DNA from: Niallia sp. Man26 | GTDB taxonomy: Bacteria; Bacillota; Bacilli; Bacillales; Cytobacillaceae | Reading direction: 5' to 3' | Assembly: GCF_022049065.2 (NCBI RefSeq) | Contig: NZ_CP095744.1 | Span: forward strand, 558,001-622,000 | DNA length: 64,000 bases | Shown here: positions 46,146-55,668 of the stretch, in pieces | Layout: each line of letters starts with the position of its first letter | How positions within the stretch are numbered: position 1 is the first letter of the stretch | Made by a program: the position numbers and the translations under genes | Notes under the pieces: model-generated | The model's database searches: none | Seen by the model: only the letters and a program-made list of their open reading frames with translations | Told to the model about the DNA's origin: nothing

Positions 46146-46782
46146 ATTATCTTCACTTCTTTCTCTATACTTCCATTTATAGTATTAATTAATATTATCT
46201 GGTAATTATATATACGTTTTGCTATCTTAAAAGTTTCAAATTAACCAGTAAATAGAAATTACAATGCTTCCATGCTCACTTTCTGACAAATAAGCGACCG
46301 TTACCTTATATCGTGTATTTCCCCCTCGTCTAACTTATTAATATTGTCCTCATTTATTAGACTAAATAAAGAAAAAATGATAATGCAGAGTGAAAATGCA
46401 AACAGACCGTTTTTTTTCTTGGTTCTGTCGATTCTTTTACAGCTAATTCAGAATAACTTTGTTAAAGAGTCTTTTTTTACTACCAAATATATTACACAGA
46501 AGAAAGTATTAATTTTGATATTCTCCAAGAATAATATTTAATGGATAAACAATCTAAAGAAAAATTTCCTTATTACATACAGTTATCTGTAAAAAATAAC
46601 TCAGACCTTGATGAGGATAATAAAAATAAATATGCCCACGAAATGGTTTAATCCATCCAACAAACAAAGAATAACATAGTGAAGCAGCCTATAGATGTTG
46701 TCATATTTATTCAAGTAATAAAGAAGAGATATTTCATGAAATAAAATAACAGTCCTTTATGAATGGACTGTTATTTTGGCAA
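46146..46782. other. Gene-poor stretch, 637 bases
   Basis: AT-rich. From 46541 an ATG reads MDKQSKEKFPYYIQLSVKNN and stops at 46651; the same frame continues after the TAA for about 30 codons. It may be a decayed gene, but there is no ribosome site. A terminator lies at 46743-46777. Confidence 0.4.
46743..46777 (-). terminator. Terminator of the 185-residue gene
   Basis: AAAATAACAGTCC pairs with GGACTGTTATTTT. Confidence 0.85.
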
Positions 46783-47340
46783 TTATTCTTCAAAGATTAC
46801 ACGCAAGCTGTCTTCTTTTTGATAAGAAGGCTGGTTTGTAATAAAAATCAACTCTTGTGCATCGTGTCCAGTGATTAAAATGATAGGTTCTTGGCTTATA
46901 TTTGTAGAAGCAAACTTACTTTTATAATGAACACATGAGCCTTGTGTTATCATCCACATATTATTATCTTGAGCCAATTGAAACCATTCTGAAAATGCTG
47001 TTTGTAATGCTTCATAGTTCGGAATGGTCACAGAGTATGCTGGTATCTCCACATGGTAGGATTTACCATTGGACATTGTATGCACTTTTCTTCCTGTATT
47101 TTGATAATATATTTCTAATTTATCTCTCTTTGCTAATACCGATGTTATTCCATCATCATACCCTTCAAAGTGAATATAAAAAGGATACTTAAAGCAGGTA
47201 ATTGCTGCCTTCTGCATCAGATTTATCGTATCTTCCACATAGTCAATATTATCTCCTGATATATGAAATTGCTCAAATTCCCCATCCACGATTACCCAAT
47301 CTTGTTCCTTTTCAATACTCTGGATAATTTCTATTTCCAT
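46783..47340 (-). CDS. Hypothetical cytoplasmic protein
   Basis: 185 residues, acidic, no membrane segment. FKYPFYIHFEGYDDG (about 50-65) and the following ALQTAFSEWFQLAQDNNMWM region. It weakly resembles the protein at 60102-60728 (QFPLYVTFEYYDDD, then a 'hold-out' region of like spacing). GGGGAG precedes the ATG. Not recognised. Confidence 0.6.
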   Translation of the reverse strand: MEIEIIQSIEKEQDWVIVDGEFEQFHISGDNIDYVEDTINLMQKAAITCFKYPFYIHFEGYDDGITSVLAKRDKLEIYYQNTGRKVHTMSNGKSYHVEIPAYSVTIPNYEALQTAFSEWFQLAQDNNMWMITQGSCVHYKSKFASTNISQEPIILITGHDAQELIFITNQPSYQKEDSLRVIFEE

Positions 47341-47400
47341 AGGTTATCTCCCCTTGGTGTAGATTTGAAAAACAATAAATGAACAGGCAGGTTTCTCTCG

Positions 47401-47919
47401 TTAATAAAACCGTTTAAAGTCTTTATCTAAACACGCCCTCTTCAACTTTTTAGTCCTCCATAAATAATTTATATCCGAGATGTTATCATAGGAAAGTTGA
47501 ATATAATAATAGTTAATATACTCTAAGACTGCAAAGAGATATATGAACAGCGCAATACTTACCCCCCCAACAGGTAAGTTCGATTTCCACAAATACAAAT
47601 CAGTTACGAACGCTATAAAAGGAGCAAAAATTAGAAAACCATTAAGCTTCTTTAAAAACTTAAACTTTTGGATACTATTAATAGTTGTATTAGGAGTATA
47701 TTGTTTTTTTAATTGCTTTAGTTTAAGATGCCAATATATTGTTCCCTGTAATAATAAAAACTCTAGCAGGAAAAATGAAATCCAAAATGACCCTAACGAA
47801 TATAAGTGTAAATTAGGATATACGTAATTTAATAGGTAACTTAAAAAAAGGAAAACTATAAGGGAAGTTAATTCCCCAGAAAATAAATATTTCAATCTTT
47901 TTTCTAAAGTTTTCTTCAT
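47401..47919 (-). CDS. Hypothetical membrane protein
   Basis: 172 residues, four hydrophobic segments (about 14-32, 42-62, 92-110, 118-138) and a basic C-terminus. GGAGAT precedes the ATG. Not recognised. Confidence 0.6.
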   Translation of the reverse strand: MKKTLEKRLKYLFSGELTSLIVFLFLSYLLNYVYPNLHLYSLGSFWISFFLLEFLLLQGTIYWHLKLKQLKKQYTPNTTINSIQKFKFLKKLNGFLIFAPFIAFVTDLYLWKSNLPVGGVSIALFIYLFAVLEYINYYYIQLSYDNISDINYLWRTKKLKRACLDKDFKRFY

Positions 47920-48116
47920 AATATCTCCCTATAAAATTTTTTACCAATCGTAATTGTTGATATTTTCTTAGTAACGCCTCCCTTTCCACTGACTTATTTA
48001 TTCAATACTACGGAAAAAGAGCTAAAAGGTTTCAGTTTCCTCCTTTTAGCCCTATTAGCTACTACAGAACTTTCGTCATTTGTTTCTAATTTATATATCT
48101 CATTGTAGGCATACAA

Positions 48117-49052
48117 TTAGCGAGAAGTTTTTTTACTTAAATTTCTACTTGTACCCAAATAATTTGTACCAACAACACCAAGAATGATCATAATGGAACC
48201 TGCTATGTGATATAAATGAAACTCCTCTTTTAAAAAAATAACTCCTGCTACAATAGTAATGAGTGTAGCAAAGTTACTGAAAACACTCATTTTTGATGCA
48301 TCTATTTTAGATAATGCATAGTTAGATAGATAGGAGGTTCCTAAAGACGATAAGATACCTAAATACAAAATCGCAAGAACAAAATCCCAATGTCCAAAAG
48401 GTTGCATATATTGACGGAGTGTACCATTTATAACATGAGTTGTCAGTGCGACTCCATTAAAAGCGATTAATCCAAACAAGGTCATTATATATGTGATCGT
48501 GAATAATGAATATCGCTGTGTTAATTGTCTAGCAAATACGTTGTATAAGGAGGAGGTAAGTGCTGAAAGCAAGATTAACCCCGTTCCAACAAGACTTGCC
48601 TTTGTACCTCCTGCCCCGTTCATGTACATAATAGATATGACACCAAATACTGATAAACTAACTGCTATTTTTTGACTACTGGTAGTTGTTTCCTTTAAGA
48701 TGATACTTGCAAGAATTAACGTAAAAATTGGTATTGTTGCTTGAATAATACCAGCTTCTGAAGAAGAAGTATGCACTAGCCCAAATACTTGAAAGCTAAA
48801 AAAGAGTGTCGGATATAAGATGGCTAACAAGGCAATTCGCAGTACATCTTTTTTTGTTACATTGACTTTATCTAATCCTTTTTTTAACAACAACACAGTG
48901 GCAGCAATCCATGCAATAGTAAACCGATGTGCAAGTGTATCTAACGGTGTTGCAACAGATAATGTCACTTTAACAAACATAAATGACAAACCGATAATGA
49001 ATGCATAGATGATTGCAGCGATATATGCATTTCTTTTTTCATTCATCTTCAT
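48117..49052 (-). CDS. EamA/DMT-family transporter
   Basis: 311 residues, ten segments in two EamA repeats (about 10-145 and 158-300; AIIYAFIIGLSFMFVKVTL, SSSEAGIIQATIPIFTLILA). Probable exporter of amino acids or metabolites. It is divergent from a MocR regulator, a common pairing. Confidence 0.9.
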   Translation of the reverse strand: MKMNEKRNAYIAAIIYAFIIGLSFMFVKVTLSVATPLDTLAHRFTIAWIAATVLLLKKGLDKVNVTKKDVLRIALLAILYPTLFFSFQVFGLVHTSSSEAGIIQATIPIFTLILASIILKETTTSSQKIAVSLSVFGVISIMYMNGAGGTKASLVGTGLILLSALTSSLYNVFARQLTQRYSLFTITYIMTLFGLIAFNGVALTTHVINGTLRQYMQPFGHWDFVLAILYLGILSSLGTSYLSNYALSKIDASKMSVFSNFATLITIVAGVIFLKEEFHLYHIAGSIMIILGVVGTNYLGTSRNLSKKTSR

Positions 49053-49124
49053 TACCCCCTTTATGATGATCCGGCCGGTACCATTATCGTAAGAGATTAC
49101 GCTAACCTTTACGATATAAAAAAT

Positions 49125-49141
49125 ACCGATCTGTACCGATA
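49125..49141. promoter_or_regulatory. Candidate MocR operator (direct repeat)
   Basis: TACCGAT occurs twice with 3 bases between, in the divergent EamA-mocR intergenic region. Direct repeats are usual MocR targets. Confidence 0.45.
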
Positions 49142-49162
49142 CAGATGCAATGGAGGCTTATG

Positions 49163-50500
49163 ATGCTTAAATATGAATCAATCTATCAATCTCTTCTTAT
49201 GCAAATTCAGTCTAATAAATTTTCAACCGGTGCAAAATTACCATCCATTCGAGATTTAACACAACAATATTCTTGTAGTAAAAGCACGGTCTTGACCGCT
49301 TTAAAAAAATTGGAGGCACAACATATTATTTATGCACTACCGAAAAGTGGATATTATGTTGTAGATAATCATGTCTTCAAAACCCCATCGGCCACGGACA
49401 TAATAGACTTTGCAAGCTCTGCTCCTACTTGGCATGCTTTTCCTTACAAGGAATTTCAACACTGTATAAATAAAGCTATTGATACGTATCAAGAAGAATT
49501 ATTTCGCTACGGAACACCCAACGGTTGGCCTCCGCTTATAGCAGCATCAAAAAAACTGTTAGAATCATACCAAGTTTTTACGCATGAAGAGCAAATTTTC
49601 ATCACTTCTGGTATTCAGCAGGCTCTTTCTATATTAAGTTTGATGCCTTTTCCAAATAATCGTTCCACTATACTAGTAGAGCAACCTAGCTACCATTTAT
49701 ACATGGATTTACTAAAAACGTTACAACTACCGGTCATAGGAATTCAACGCACCGCAAAAGGAATTGATTTAGGACGACTTGAACAATTATTTCATAAAAA
49801 AGAAATTAAATTCTTTTATACGATGCCACGCTTTCATAATCCTTTAGGCTCGTCATACAGTAAAAAAGAAAAAGCAGCTATATTACAATTAGCAGAGAAA
49901 TATAATGTTTTTATTTTAGAAGATGATTATTTAGCAGATTTTGATTTCAACCCGAAGAATGACCCTCTTTTTGCAGATAATTTACATGATAAAGTGATTT
50001 ATTTAAAAAGTTTTTCTAAAATTATGTTTCCAGGATTAAGAGTTGGATTGGCAGTTCTACCTCCCTCAATCCTTAATATCTTTCAAAAATACAAAATGAC
50101 AACAGATATCGACAGCTCTATGATTTCACAAGCCGCATTATATCTCTATTTAAAAAATGGAATTTATGAACACAATAAAACGAAAGTCAGTACCATCTAT
50201 CATACACGTGCTAAAATTCTGCATCAGTCTATACAAGATTATTTACCTGCTTACGAATCATCATCAGAAATTGTTATGCATAATCATATTCATTTAGACA
50301 AGCGTATGAATTTAAAATCATTAGTTTACCAGTTGCAAAACCAAGGCATACAACTAGATTCAGTTAAAAGAAATTATTTAGATGGCTTTTACCAAGAACG
50401 GATTTTGAAGCTGAATGTTTCCAATGTAGAAGACAATCGAATTCAAGAGGGAATTCTCAAAATAGCAAGAGCATTAAAAAATCCTCAAAACTATTTTTAA
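49163..50500 (+). CDS. MocR-type regulator (GntR HTH + aminotransferase fold)
   Basis: 445 residues from MLKYESIYQSLLMQI (GGAGG six bases upstream). GntR HTH at 1-70 (GAKLPSIRDLTQQYSCSKSTVLTAL), then a class-I aminotransferase-like domain with the PLP lysine in YLKSFSKIMFPGLRVG. A PLP-sensing or amino-acid-sensing regulator, likely of the divergent EamA gene. Confidence 0.9.
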   Translation: MLKYESIYQSLLMQIQSNKFSTGAKLPSIRDLTQQYSCSKSTVLTALKKLEAQHIIYALPKSGYYVVDNHVFKTPSATDIIDFASSAPTWHAFPYKEFQHCINKAIDTYQEELFRYGTPNGWPPLIAASKKLLESYQVFTHEEQIFITSGIQQALSILSLMPFPNNRSTILVEQPSYHLYMDLLKTLQLPVIGIQRTAKGIDLGRLEQLFHKKEIKFFYTMPRFHNPLGSSYSKKEKAAILQLAEKYNVFILEDDYLADFDFNPKNDPLFADNLHDKVIYLKSFSKIMFPGLRVGLAVLPPSILNIFQKYKMTTDIDSSMISQAALYLYLKNGIYEHNKTKVSTIYHTRAKILHQSIQDYLPAYESSSEIVMHNHIHLDKRMNLKSLVYQLQNQGIQLDSVKRNYLDGFYQERILKLNVSNVEDNRIQEGILKIARALKNPQNYF

Positions 50501-50628
50501 TGAATGCCTTGCTTCGCAAGCAAAAAGGGATTGAGTGTGATTTGTCTTATAATATCCCTCTCCCTTTTAACTCTTCAAAAATAAACTCATTGAAAAAGTT
50601 CAATGTAACACTATAGCTATCCTTTAAT

Positions 50629-51434
50629 ATGCTGCAAAAATTAGTCTACCAGAAAAACAAGGTAGTGCGATTGTAACTGTTATTACTGGATTTACGGTTT
50701 CATTAGTATTAGGGGTGCCGATTGGAACATTAATTGCCAACTTTTTTAATTGGCGGTATATCTTTTTATTACACTGATAAGCCTGCTACTATTATCTAAA
50801 TTAATTCCTCCTTTAGCTGGTAACAATTCTATGTCTTTCAAGCAGCAATTCTCTATTATTAAAGATACGAAAGTATTTACTGGCCTATTAACAACCGTAT
50901 TTTGGATTCTTGGGAAAACTATGGTAATTGCCTATATTGCGCCATTACAAAACAACTTATTAAATATCCCATCAGCAAGAATTAGCTTCTATTTATTCTA
51001 GGTGTGTTTCTTCGTTTATCGGTTCTCGCGTTGGAGGATTTGCTGTTAATAAACGGGGGCCGATGCGGACAATTATCATTAGCTTAACCATTCACTCATT
51101 TATCTTAATTACATTTACATCCAATTCAACTTCAACAATCGGTATTATTATTGTCCTTATGGAATTGGGCACATCTGCTTGGATAACTAATCCAGCTAAT
51201 CAATATTATTTAATAACTTTAAAACCAGAATCATCTGAAATAGTTCTAAGTTTTAATACAGCACTAATGAATATTGGAATGACGTTAGGAGCAGGATTAG
51301 GAGGCTTGGTTGTTGAGTATACTTCTATTCATAATCTAGGTTGGATTGGGGGAATAACCGTATTAGCAGCATTAATTACTACAGTATTTTCATTTAAAGT
51401 AAAAAGATTAAATGAGCATTCCATTTACATGTAA
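50629..51434 (+). pseudogene. MFS drug/sugar efflux transporter, decayed
   Basis: Three frames add up to one DHA1-type MFS protein: AAKISLPEKQGSAIVTVITG to FNWRYIF (from 50631), then FITLISLLLLSKLIPP to ISFYLF, then VSSFIGSRVGGFAVNKRGPM to the end. Shifts lie at about 50763-50770 (a T tract one base short) and about 50998-51005. The first three or so segments are missing. Not functional. Confidence 0.85.
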
Positions 51435-51443
51435 AATGAACAC

Positions 51444-51479
51444 AAAAAAGCATTAACTCTTTCTGATTAATGCTTTTTT
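51444..51479. terminator. Bidirectional terminator
   Basis: AAAAAAGCATTAA pairs with TTAATGCTTTTTT; serves the MFS remnant and the convergent small gene. Confidence 0.85.
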
Positions 51480-51489
51480 ATTAACCACT

Positions 51490-51675
51490 TCACCAAATGT
51501 TATCTATTAAGCGACCTATTAAGCGGATTATCATTTTAGGTATAAACATTAAGATATTCCAAATCACTTCACCTACTACCTCGAAAAAGCTCTCTTTTAA
51601 AAATTCTCTTATTCTGCTTTTATTTTTCATTTTATATCTTTTCACTTTATATCTTTTCATTTTATATCTTCCCAT
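51490..51675 (-). CDS. Small basic amphipathic protein with N-terminal micro-repeats
   Basis: 61 residues. The core FLKESFFEVVGEVIWNILMF, then IPKMIIRLIGRLIDNIW, looks like a conserved small Bacillus membrane-surface protein. The N-terminus is MGRYKMKRYKVKRYKMKNK, coded by three tandem AAGATATAAARTGAA units, so the true start may be the later MKNK. No clear ribosome site. Function unknown. Confidence 0.5.
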   Translation of the reverse strand: MGRYKMKRYKVKRYKMKNKSRIREFLKESFFEVVGEVIWNILMFIPKMIIRLIGRLIDNIW

Positions 51676-51768
51676 TATTCATTTTAAGTTGAGCTATTTT
51701 ACTCGATTTTATCAAAATAAGGATATAAAAACAGCAAGAAAGTTATTACATATTATTCCTTTTTAATG

Positions 51769-51777
51769 TGGTATAAT
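51769..51777 (+). promoter_or_regulatory. Extended -10 promoter of the tRNA-like RNA
   Basis: TGGTATAAT (-10 TATAAT at 51772-51777 with the TGN extension). The -35 region is weak. Expected start of transcription at about 51784. Confidence 0.75.
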
Positions 51778-51783
51778 CATGAT

Positions 51784-52071
51784 ACATTTAAATAATAATT
51801 TATTTTCGCCTCTGTAGCTATAGAAGGGAAGAGCGCCGGAAAACATTGTTAGTACCGGGTCGCAAGGCAAGGGTTTCAGAAGCACCGAAAAGCAGAAATA
51901 GCTGAGGCAGGTGAAATTCCTAGCCGGTGAAAGTCCGTAGGGAAGCGTGTTCCCCCTAGCCTATGCTTACGAAAGGAGTGCGGGTTCGAATCCCGTCAGA
52001 GGCATTCCTGTTAATTCATCAGATTATGCGAATAAAAAAGGAATTGCTTATGAAAAAGCAATTCCTTTTTT
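51784..52071 (+). ncRNA. Structured tRNA-like RNA with large insert, unknown class
   Basis: No ORF explains this segment. Its ends form a tRNA: perfect acceptor GCCTCTG (51808-51814) with CAGAGGC (51997-52003), T-A at positions 8-9, a 3-pair D stem (GCT/AGC) with GG in the loop, and a T arm GCGGG-TTCGAAT-CCCGT (51980-51996). Between D and T arms are a CCGG/CCGG hairpin (51836-51858) where the anticodon arm should be, and a large domain closed by GCAAGGC and AGG (51862-51872) pairing with CCT and GCCTATGC (51955-51966), holding hairpins 51883-51929, 51901-51924 and 51940-51954. No CCA. Extended -10 promoter upstream, terminator downstream. I do not know this class. Confidence 0.7.
52034..52071. 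terminator. Terminator of the tRNA-like RNA and of the zinc-binding lipoprotein gene
   Basis: AAAAAAGGAATTGC pairs with GCAATTCCTTTTTT; strong in both directions between convergent units. Confidence 0.92.
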
Positions 52072-52077
52072 GAATAA

Positions 52078-53621
52078 TTATTTAATACTTAACTGTAAAG
52101 CTTTCAAGTTTTCACGCATCGCTGCTACGTAGCCTAATTTCTTATCTTGTAATTCTTTAGATAAAACCTCTAAATCATACAGACTAGCTGTCTTTGTTCC
52201 TGTTTCAGCTGCTACTGTTTCTGCAATTGCTGAGTTAGCACCTTGTTGATAATAGATAACTGGTACATCATTTTCTTTCACTAAGTCTCTAATTTCTGCA
52301 ATACGTGATGCGCTCGGTTCCACTTCTGTAGATAAACCGCCAATTGCGATTTGCTTTAGATTATATCGCTCCGCAATGTATCCAAAAGCTTGGTGTTGTA
52401 CGACAAAAACACGGTTCTCTGCATTTTCGAACGCAGCCTGGTATTCTTCATGTACTGCTTGAAGTTCCTTATTAAAAGCTGCTGCATTTTTTTCGTAATC
52501 GTCCTTTCCATCTGGATCTGCTTCAATGAGTGCATCACGAATAATATTTACTTGCTCTTGTGCCAATAATGGATCTAACCAAATATGTGGATCAAGGCTT
52601 TCATGGTCATCAATTAAAACCGATACTGGCTCTGATTCTGCATATGTATTATGAGAATCATCAAAAAGTACTGCTTTTACTTCAAAGCTTTCACCAGTTG
52701 TTTTGTACTCAAAATGATCAGTTCCTTGTCCTGACACTGCTTCCCATTCTTCATCAGCACTTCCACGAGTATACCAATGCCAATGCTCATAGTCAGTTTC
52801 TTCTTGCAGCTCAGCAACAAGTGTAACGACATCGCCTGTATGATAGTGATCTGCCAAGCCAATAATCTCTATTGGTCCAGCACTTTCTTCACTTCCATGG
52901 TTATCGTGATGATCAGCTTCTTCACCGTCTCCATGAGCTTGTCCATGATCATTAATAACAATCTCTACTGGTTGGGACTCGGCAAATTCATTGTGAGCAT
53001 CATCATACAATACTGCTCGAACTTCAAAACTCTTCCCTGCAGCTTCATAATTAAATTCAGGTCCGCCTTGATTCGGGACAGTAACCCATTCTTTATCAGC
53101 ACTTTCTCTTGTGTACCAGTGCCAATGTTCATAACCTGAATCATCCTCTAATTCTGCTGTTAATTCAATCTTATCACCAGTGTGATAATGATCTGCAACA
53201 CCTTGAATTTTTATACCTTCTGCATCTTCATCAGATGCTTCATGTTCATCTTCATGATGGTGCTCTGATTCAACACCATCTGCCGTTCTTGCTATCACTA
53301 ATTTATCGTTCTCAATCGTCTTTAATAAGCTTCCTACCCAAAACTCCATTTCTTCACTGCTATATACAAAAACGTCTGCATCATTGACACGAGCGACATC
53401 TTTTGCACTTGGCTCATAGTGATGGGGATCTTCTCCATTTGATAGCATTAAACTTATATCCGCTCGATCTCCTGCAACTTGACGAGCAAATTCATACATA
53501 GGGTAAAATGATGTTACAACAGAAAGCTTCTCATCATTCGTACTGCTTTCTTCTGCATTTTGACACCCAAAAAGAAAAGTGGACATCATCAAAATGAAAA
53601 TTAACCAACTTTTTTTCATTT
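52078..53621 (-). CDS. znuA: Zinc ABC transporter binding lipoprotein with two inserted His-rich modules
   Basis: 514 residues from MKKSWLIFILMMSTFLFGCQ, lipobox LFGC. The ZnuA/AdcA halves (VVTSFYPMYEFARQVAGDRA; DPHIWLDPLLAQEQV; QHQAFGYIAERYNL) are interrupted at the usual His-rich loop by about 220 residues: two copies of an 85-residue module (ADHYHTGD...EHWHWYTR...SFEVRAVL) joined by HHDNH-type linkers. It captures zinc outside the cell. The permease and ATPase genes are not here. A Zur box lies upstream. Confidence 0.9.
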
Positions 53622-53649
53622 GCGTTATAAACCTCCAAACAACCAAATA

Positions 53650-53670
53650 AAGCGTAATAATTACGATTTA
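53650..53670. promoter_or_regulatory. Zur box of znuA
   Basis: CGTAATAATTACG core flanked by AAAG and ATTT, matching the B. subtilis Zur consensus at all but one position. Confidence 0.88.
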
Positions 53671-53734
53671 AAAGCTAGATTTTAGAATTTAATTCAAACT
53701 TAGTATATTAATAACTTAATAATTTCAATATTTA

Positions 53735-54718
53735 TTAATGAGCTAACATATCACGCACTATACCAGCTGCATCTAGATTAGAAGGATAATATGTTGGCCA
53801 ATGAGTGACTTCTTTTAGCAATGTCTCACTGTCATCTCCCCAATATAGATGGAAATGATGGGAATCAGCTGGAAAGATACCATGATCACTAAATTGAATG
53901 TATTTAGGCATGTCCTCTGTTCCGTCTGCTAATTTAAAAATGAAACGCACTCCTCTATTCCCTTTTTCATAGGTAAGAATTTCGTATCCGTCTGACTCAT
54001 ACTTTCCTGAATACTCCTTGTCACCTTCAAAAAAAGTTACAACATTGTCTTTAATGAGGATGCGGTCAACATCCGTTTTATAGCCTACTGTATAATATTC
54101 TTTATATTCTTCTTTTGTCATATCTCCGTTTTCTGCTTTATGTTCCAATACCTCGTCTAAATCTCCAGATAAAAGATATGGATAAACAGATTGCCAGTCA
54201 CCTTCCCAGTCAGACAATTCACGGTTCTTTACTTGACTATCTTCAAAATATCCTTGATATATTTTTTTACTTTCTTCGTCAGTTCCATGATGATCATCAA
54301 TGACAATTTTAGCTGGTGCTGATTGGGCACTTGGTTTGTTGTCATTGTCAAACAGAGCAGCTTTTACTTCTAATCCATTAACCGTTGCTTCAGCTGTAAA
54401 GATTTCGCTCTCTTGCCCTTCAACTACTTTCCATTCTTCCTTGGCATTTTCTCTACTATACCAGTGCCAATGTCCAGATTCTGTTTCTTTATCTAAAACT
54501 GCAGTTAACTCAATCTTATCACCGGTATGATAATGATCTCCAATTCCTTCAATTTTTATATCTTCTGGAGCATCATCTATATTTTTCACTTCATCTTCCT
54601 GTACTTCTGATTCTTTCGCCCCTGCTCCATCTACTTCCTCACTTTTTGTTCCTGAACATGCTACTAAAAGAACACTAATTAATAACATGCTAAATAAGCT
54701 AAGATATAACTTTTTCAT
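53735..54718 (-). CDS. zinT: ZinT-type zinc-binding lipoprotein with His-rich module
   Basis: 327 residues. Signal LFSMLLISVLLVACSG with lipobox VACS. Residues about 55-145 are a third copy of the module found in ZnuA (IGDHYHTGDKIELTAVL, GHWHWYSRENAKEEW). Residues about 150-327 form a ZinT/YodA domain (WEGDWQSVYPYLLSG; FSDHGIFPADSHHFHLYWG). It probably passes zinc to ZnuA. In streptococcal AdcA the ZinT domain is fused instead. Confidence 0.9.
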   Translation of the reverse strand: MKKLYLSLFSMLLISVLLVACSGTKSEEVDGAGAKESEVQEDEVKNIDDAPEDIKIEGIGDHYHTGDKIELTAVLDKETESGHWHWYSRENAKEEWKVVEGQESEIFTAEATVNGLEVKAALFDNDNKPSAQSAPAKIVIDDHHGTDEESKKIYQGYFEDSQVKNRELSDWEGDWQSVYPYLLSGDLDEVLEHKAENGDMTKEEYKEYYTVGYKTDVDRILIKDNVVTFFEGDKEYSGKYESDGYEILTYEKGNRGVRFIFKLADGTEDMPKYIQFSDHGIFPADSHHFHLYWGDDSETLLKEVTHWPTYYPSNLDAAGIVRDMLAH

Positions 54719-54747
54719 TTTTTCCCCTCCTATTTTTATGTAAAATT

Positions 54748-54768
54748 AAATCGTAATTATTACGTTTT
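54748..54768. promoter_or_regulatory. Zur box of zinT
   Basis: TCGTAATTATTACG core with flanking AAA and TTTT, 30 bases upstream of the zinT start. Close to the Zur consensus. Confidence 0.88.
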
Positions 54769-54943
54769 ATAAACTAACACTTACTTAGCCTTCTGTCAAG
54801 CATTGCTAATAATTATTTAATAAAAAATAGAAAGTGACAAGAACAATAACGTTTTTTAAATATAATATTACCCTTTAATACGCTGTCCTATTTCATTGAT
54901 ATCTAAATACCTTATACTTGGTTTTTATGTGCTCTAATTAAAA

Positions 54944-54968
54944 AACTCTCCTTTAAACCAAAGAGAGC
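54944..54968 (-). terminator. Terminator-like hairpin
   Basis: CTCTTT/AAAGGAGAG with a T tract on the minus strand. Confidence 0.5.
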
Positions 54969-55051
54969 TAACGATATCTTAATATAATAAACACCCAAAA
55001 AATCATCTTTGTACGGAATGAAAACTTTTTTCAACTACAACTTACAGTCGT

Positions 55052-55098
55052 CGGTTTTTCTAAGCTTTTTAGCTTCTGTTTGATTAGAAAAAACCCGT
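55052..55098 (-). terminator. Terminator of the DUF5412-like gene
   Basis: CGGTTTTTCTAA and TTAGAAAAAACC arms around inner AAGC/GCTT pairs; T-rich on either strand. Confidence 0.6.
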
Positions 55099-55116
55099 TA
55101 TACTCATTAGGTGTAG

Positions 55117-55668
55117 TCAATTTTGATAACATTGCTCAAATTCGTCTTTCATGAGCCAACTAGTACAAGCCAAACCATTTTCATGATAAATTTCTTTATC
55201 AACTTCTAATTCAATGCTTCTATTTGAATTTGGATATTCAGGATCGTTGTTTACAATATACAAAGTATCTTCATCCTTCCAATGCATAGAAAAAGTAGAT
55301 TTTGCATCACTATAATATATAGTTTTCACTTTATTTTCCTCATTATTAGTGACTTCAATCCATACATTAACTCCTCCGGCAGCGCCTCCATATAGTTCAT
55401 AAAAAGCATTAGCTGTATACTTTTCTGTGGGTGACGATAACGGTCCAGGTCCTTTTTGGGTATAATCTTTATTAATATTATCAAACGAAAAAAAATAAAT
55501 CCCATATAGTAGTACTCCTATAAATAGAAGTGAACTTGTCAAAGTGACAAGTAGTAGCTTTTTGGGAAAATGTTTCTTATTCAAAAAGTAGATTATTAAA
55601 TAAATAAAAGAAACAATTAGCAAGAGTATTGTCAATATGGATAGTAAAAAACCGATTATATTCAACAA
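55117..55668 (-). CDS. DUF5412-like membrane protein
   Basis: 183 residues. Two N-terminal segments (about 5-28 and 38-60), then an outer domain with PTEKYTANAFYELYGGAAGG and VNVWIEVTNNEENKVKTIYY, which is typical of DUF5412 in my recollection. Function unknown. Confidence 0.75.
   Translation of the reverse strand: MLNIIGFLLSILTILLLIVSFIYLIIYFLNKKHFPKKLLLVTLTSSLLFIGVLLYGIYFFSFDNINKDYTQKGPGPLSSPTEKYTANAFYELYGGAAGGVNVWIEVTNNEENKVKTIYYSDAKSTFSMHWKDEDTLYIVNNDPEYPNSNRSIELEVDKEIYHENGLACTSWLMKDEFEQCYQN

Larger units (their letters stand above)
54719..55116. other. Intergenic region, 398 bases
   Basis: Contains the zinT Zur box and two terminator-like hairpins. No ORF. Confidence 0.5.

Noticed and set aside
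46344..46541. 65-codon plus-strand frame
   Set aside because: AT-rich, no ribosome site, no family-like pattern.
51784..52071. Group I intron in a tRNA, or tmRNA
   Set aside because: The insert is too short and I cannot find the group I P7/G-site words; tmRNA features (G3:U70, tag reading frame, GGGGnC start) are missing.
51947..52132. 61-codon plus-strand frame over the end of the tRNA-like RNA
   Set aside because: It runs through the T arm, acceptor and terminator and has no ribosome site.
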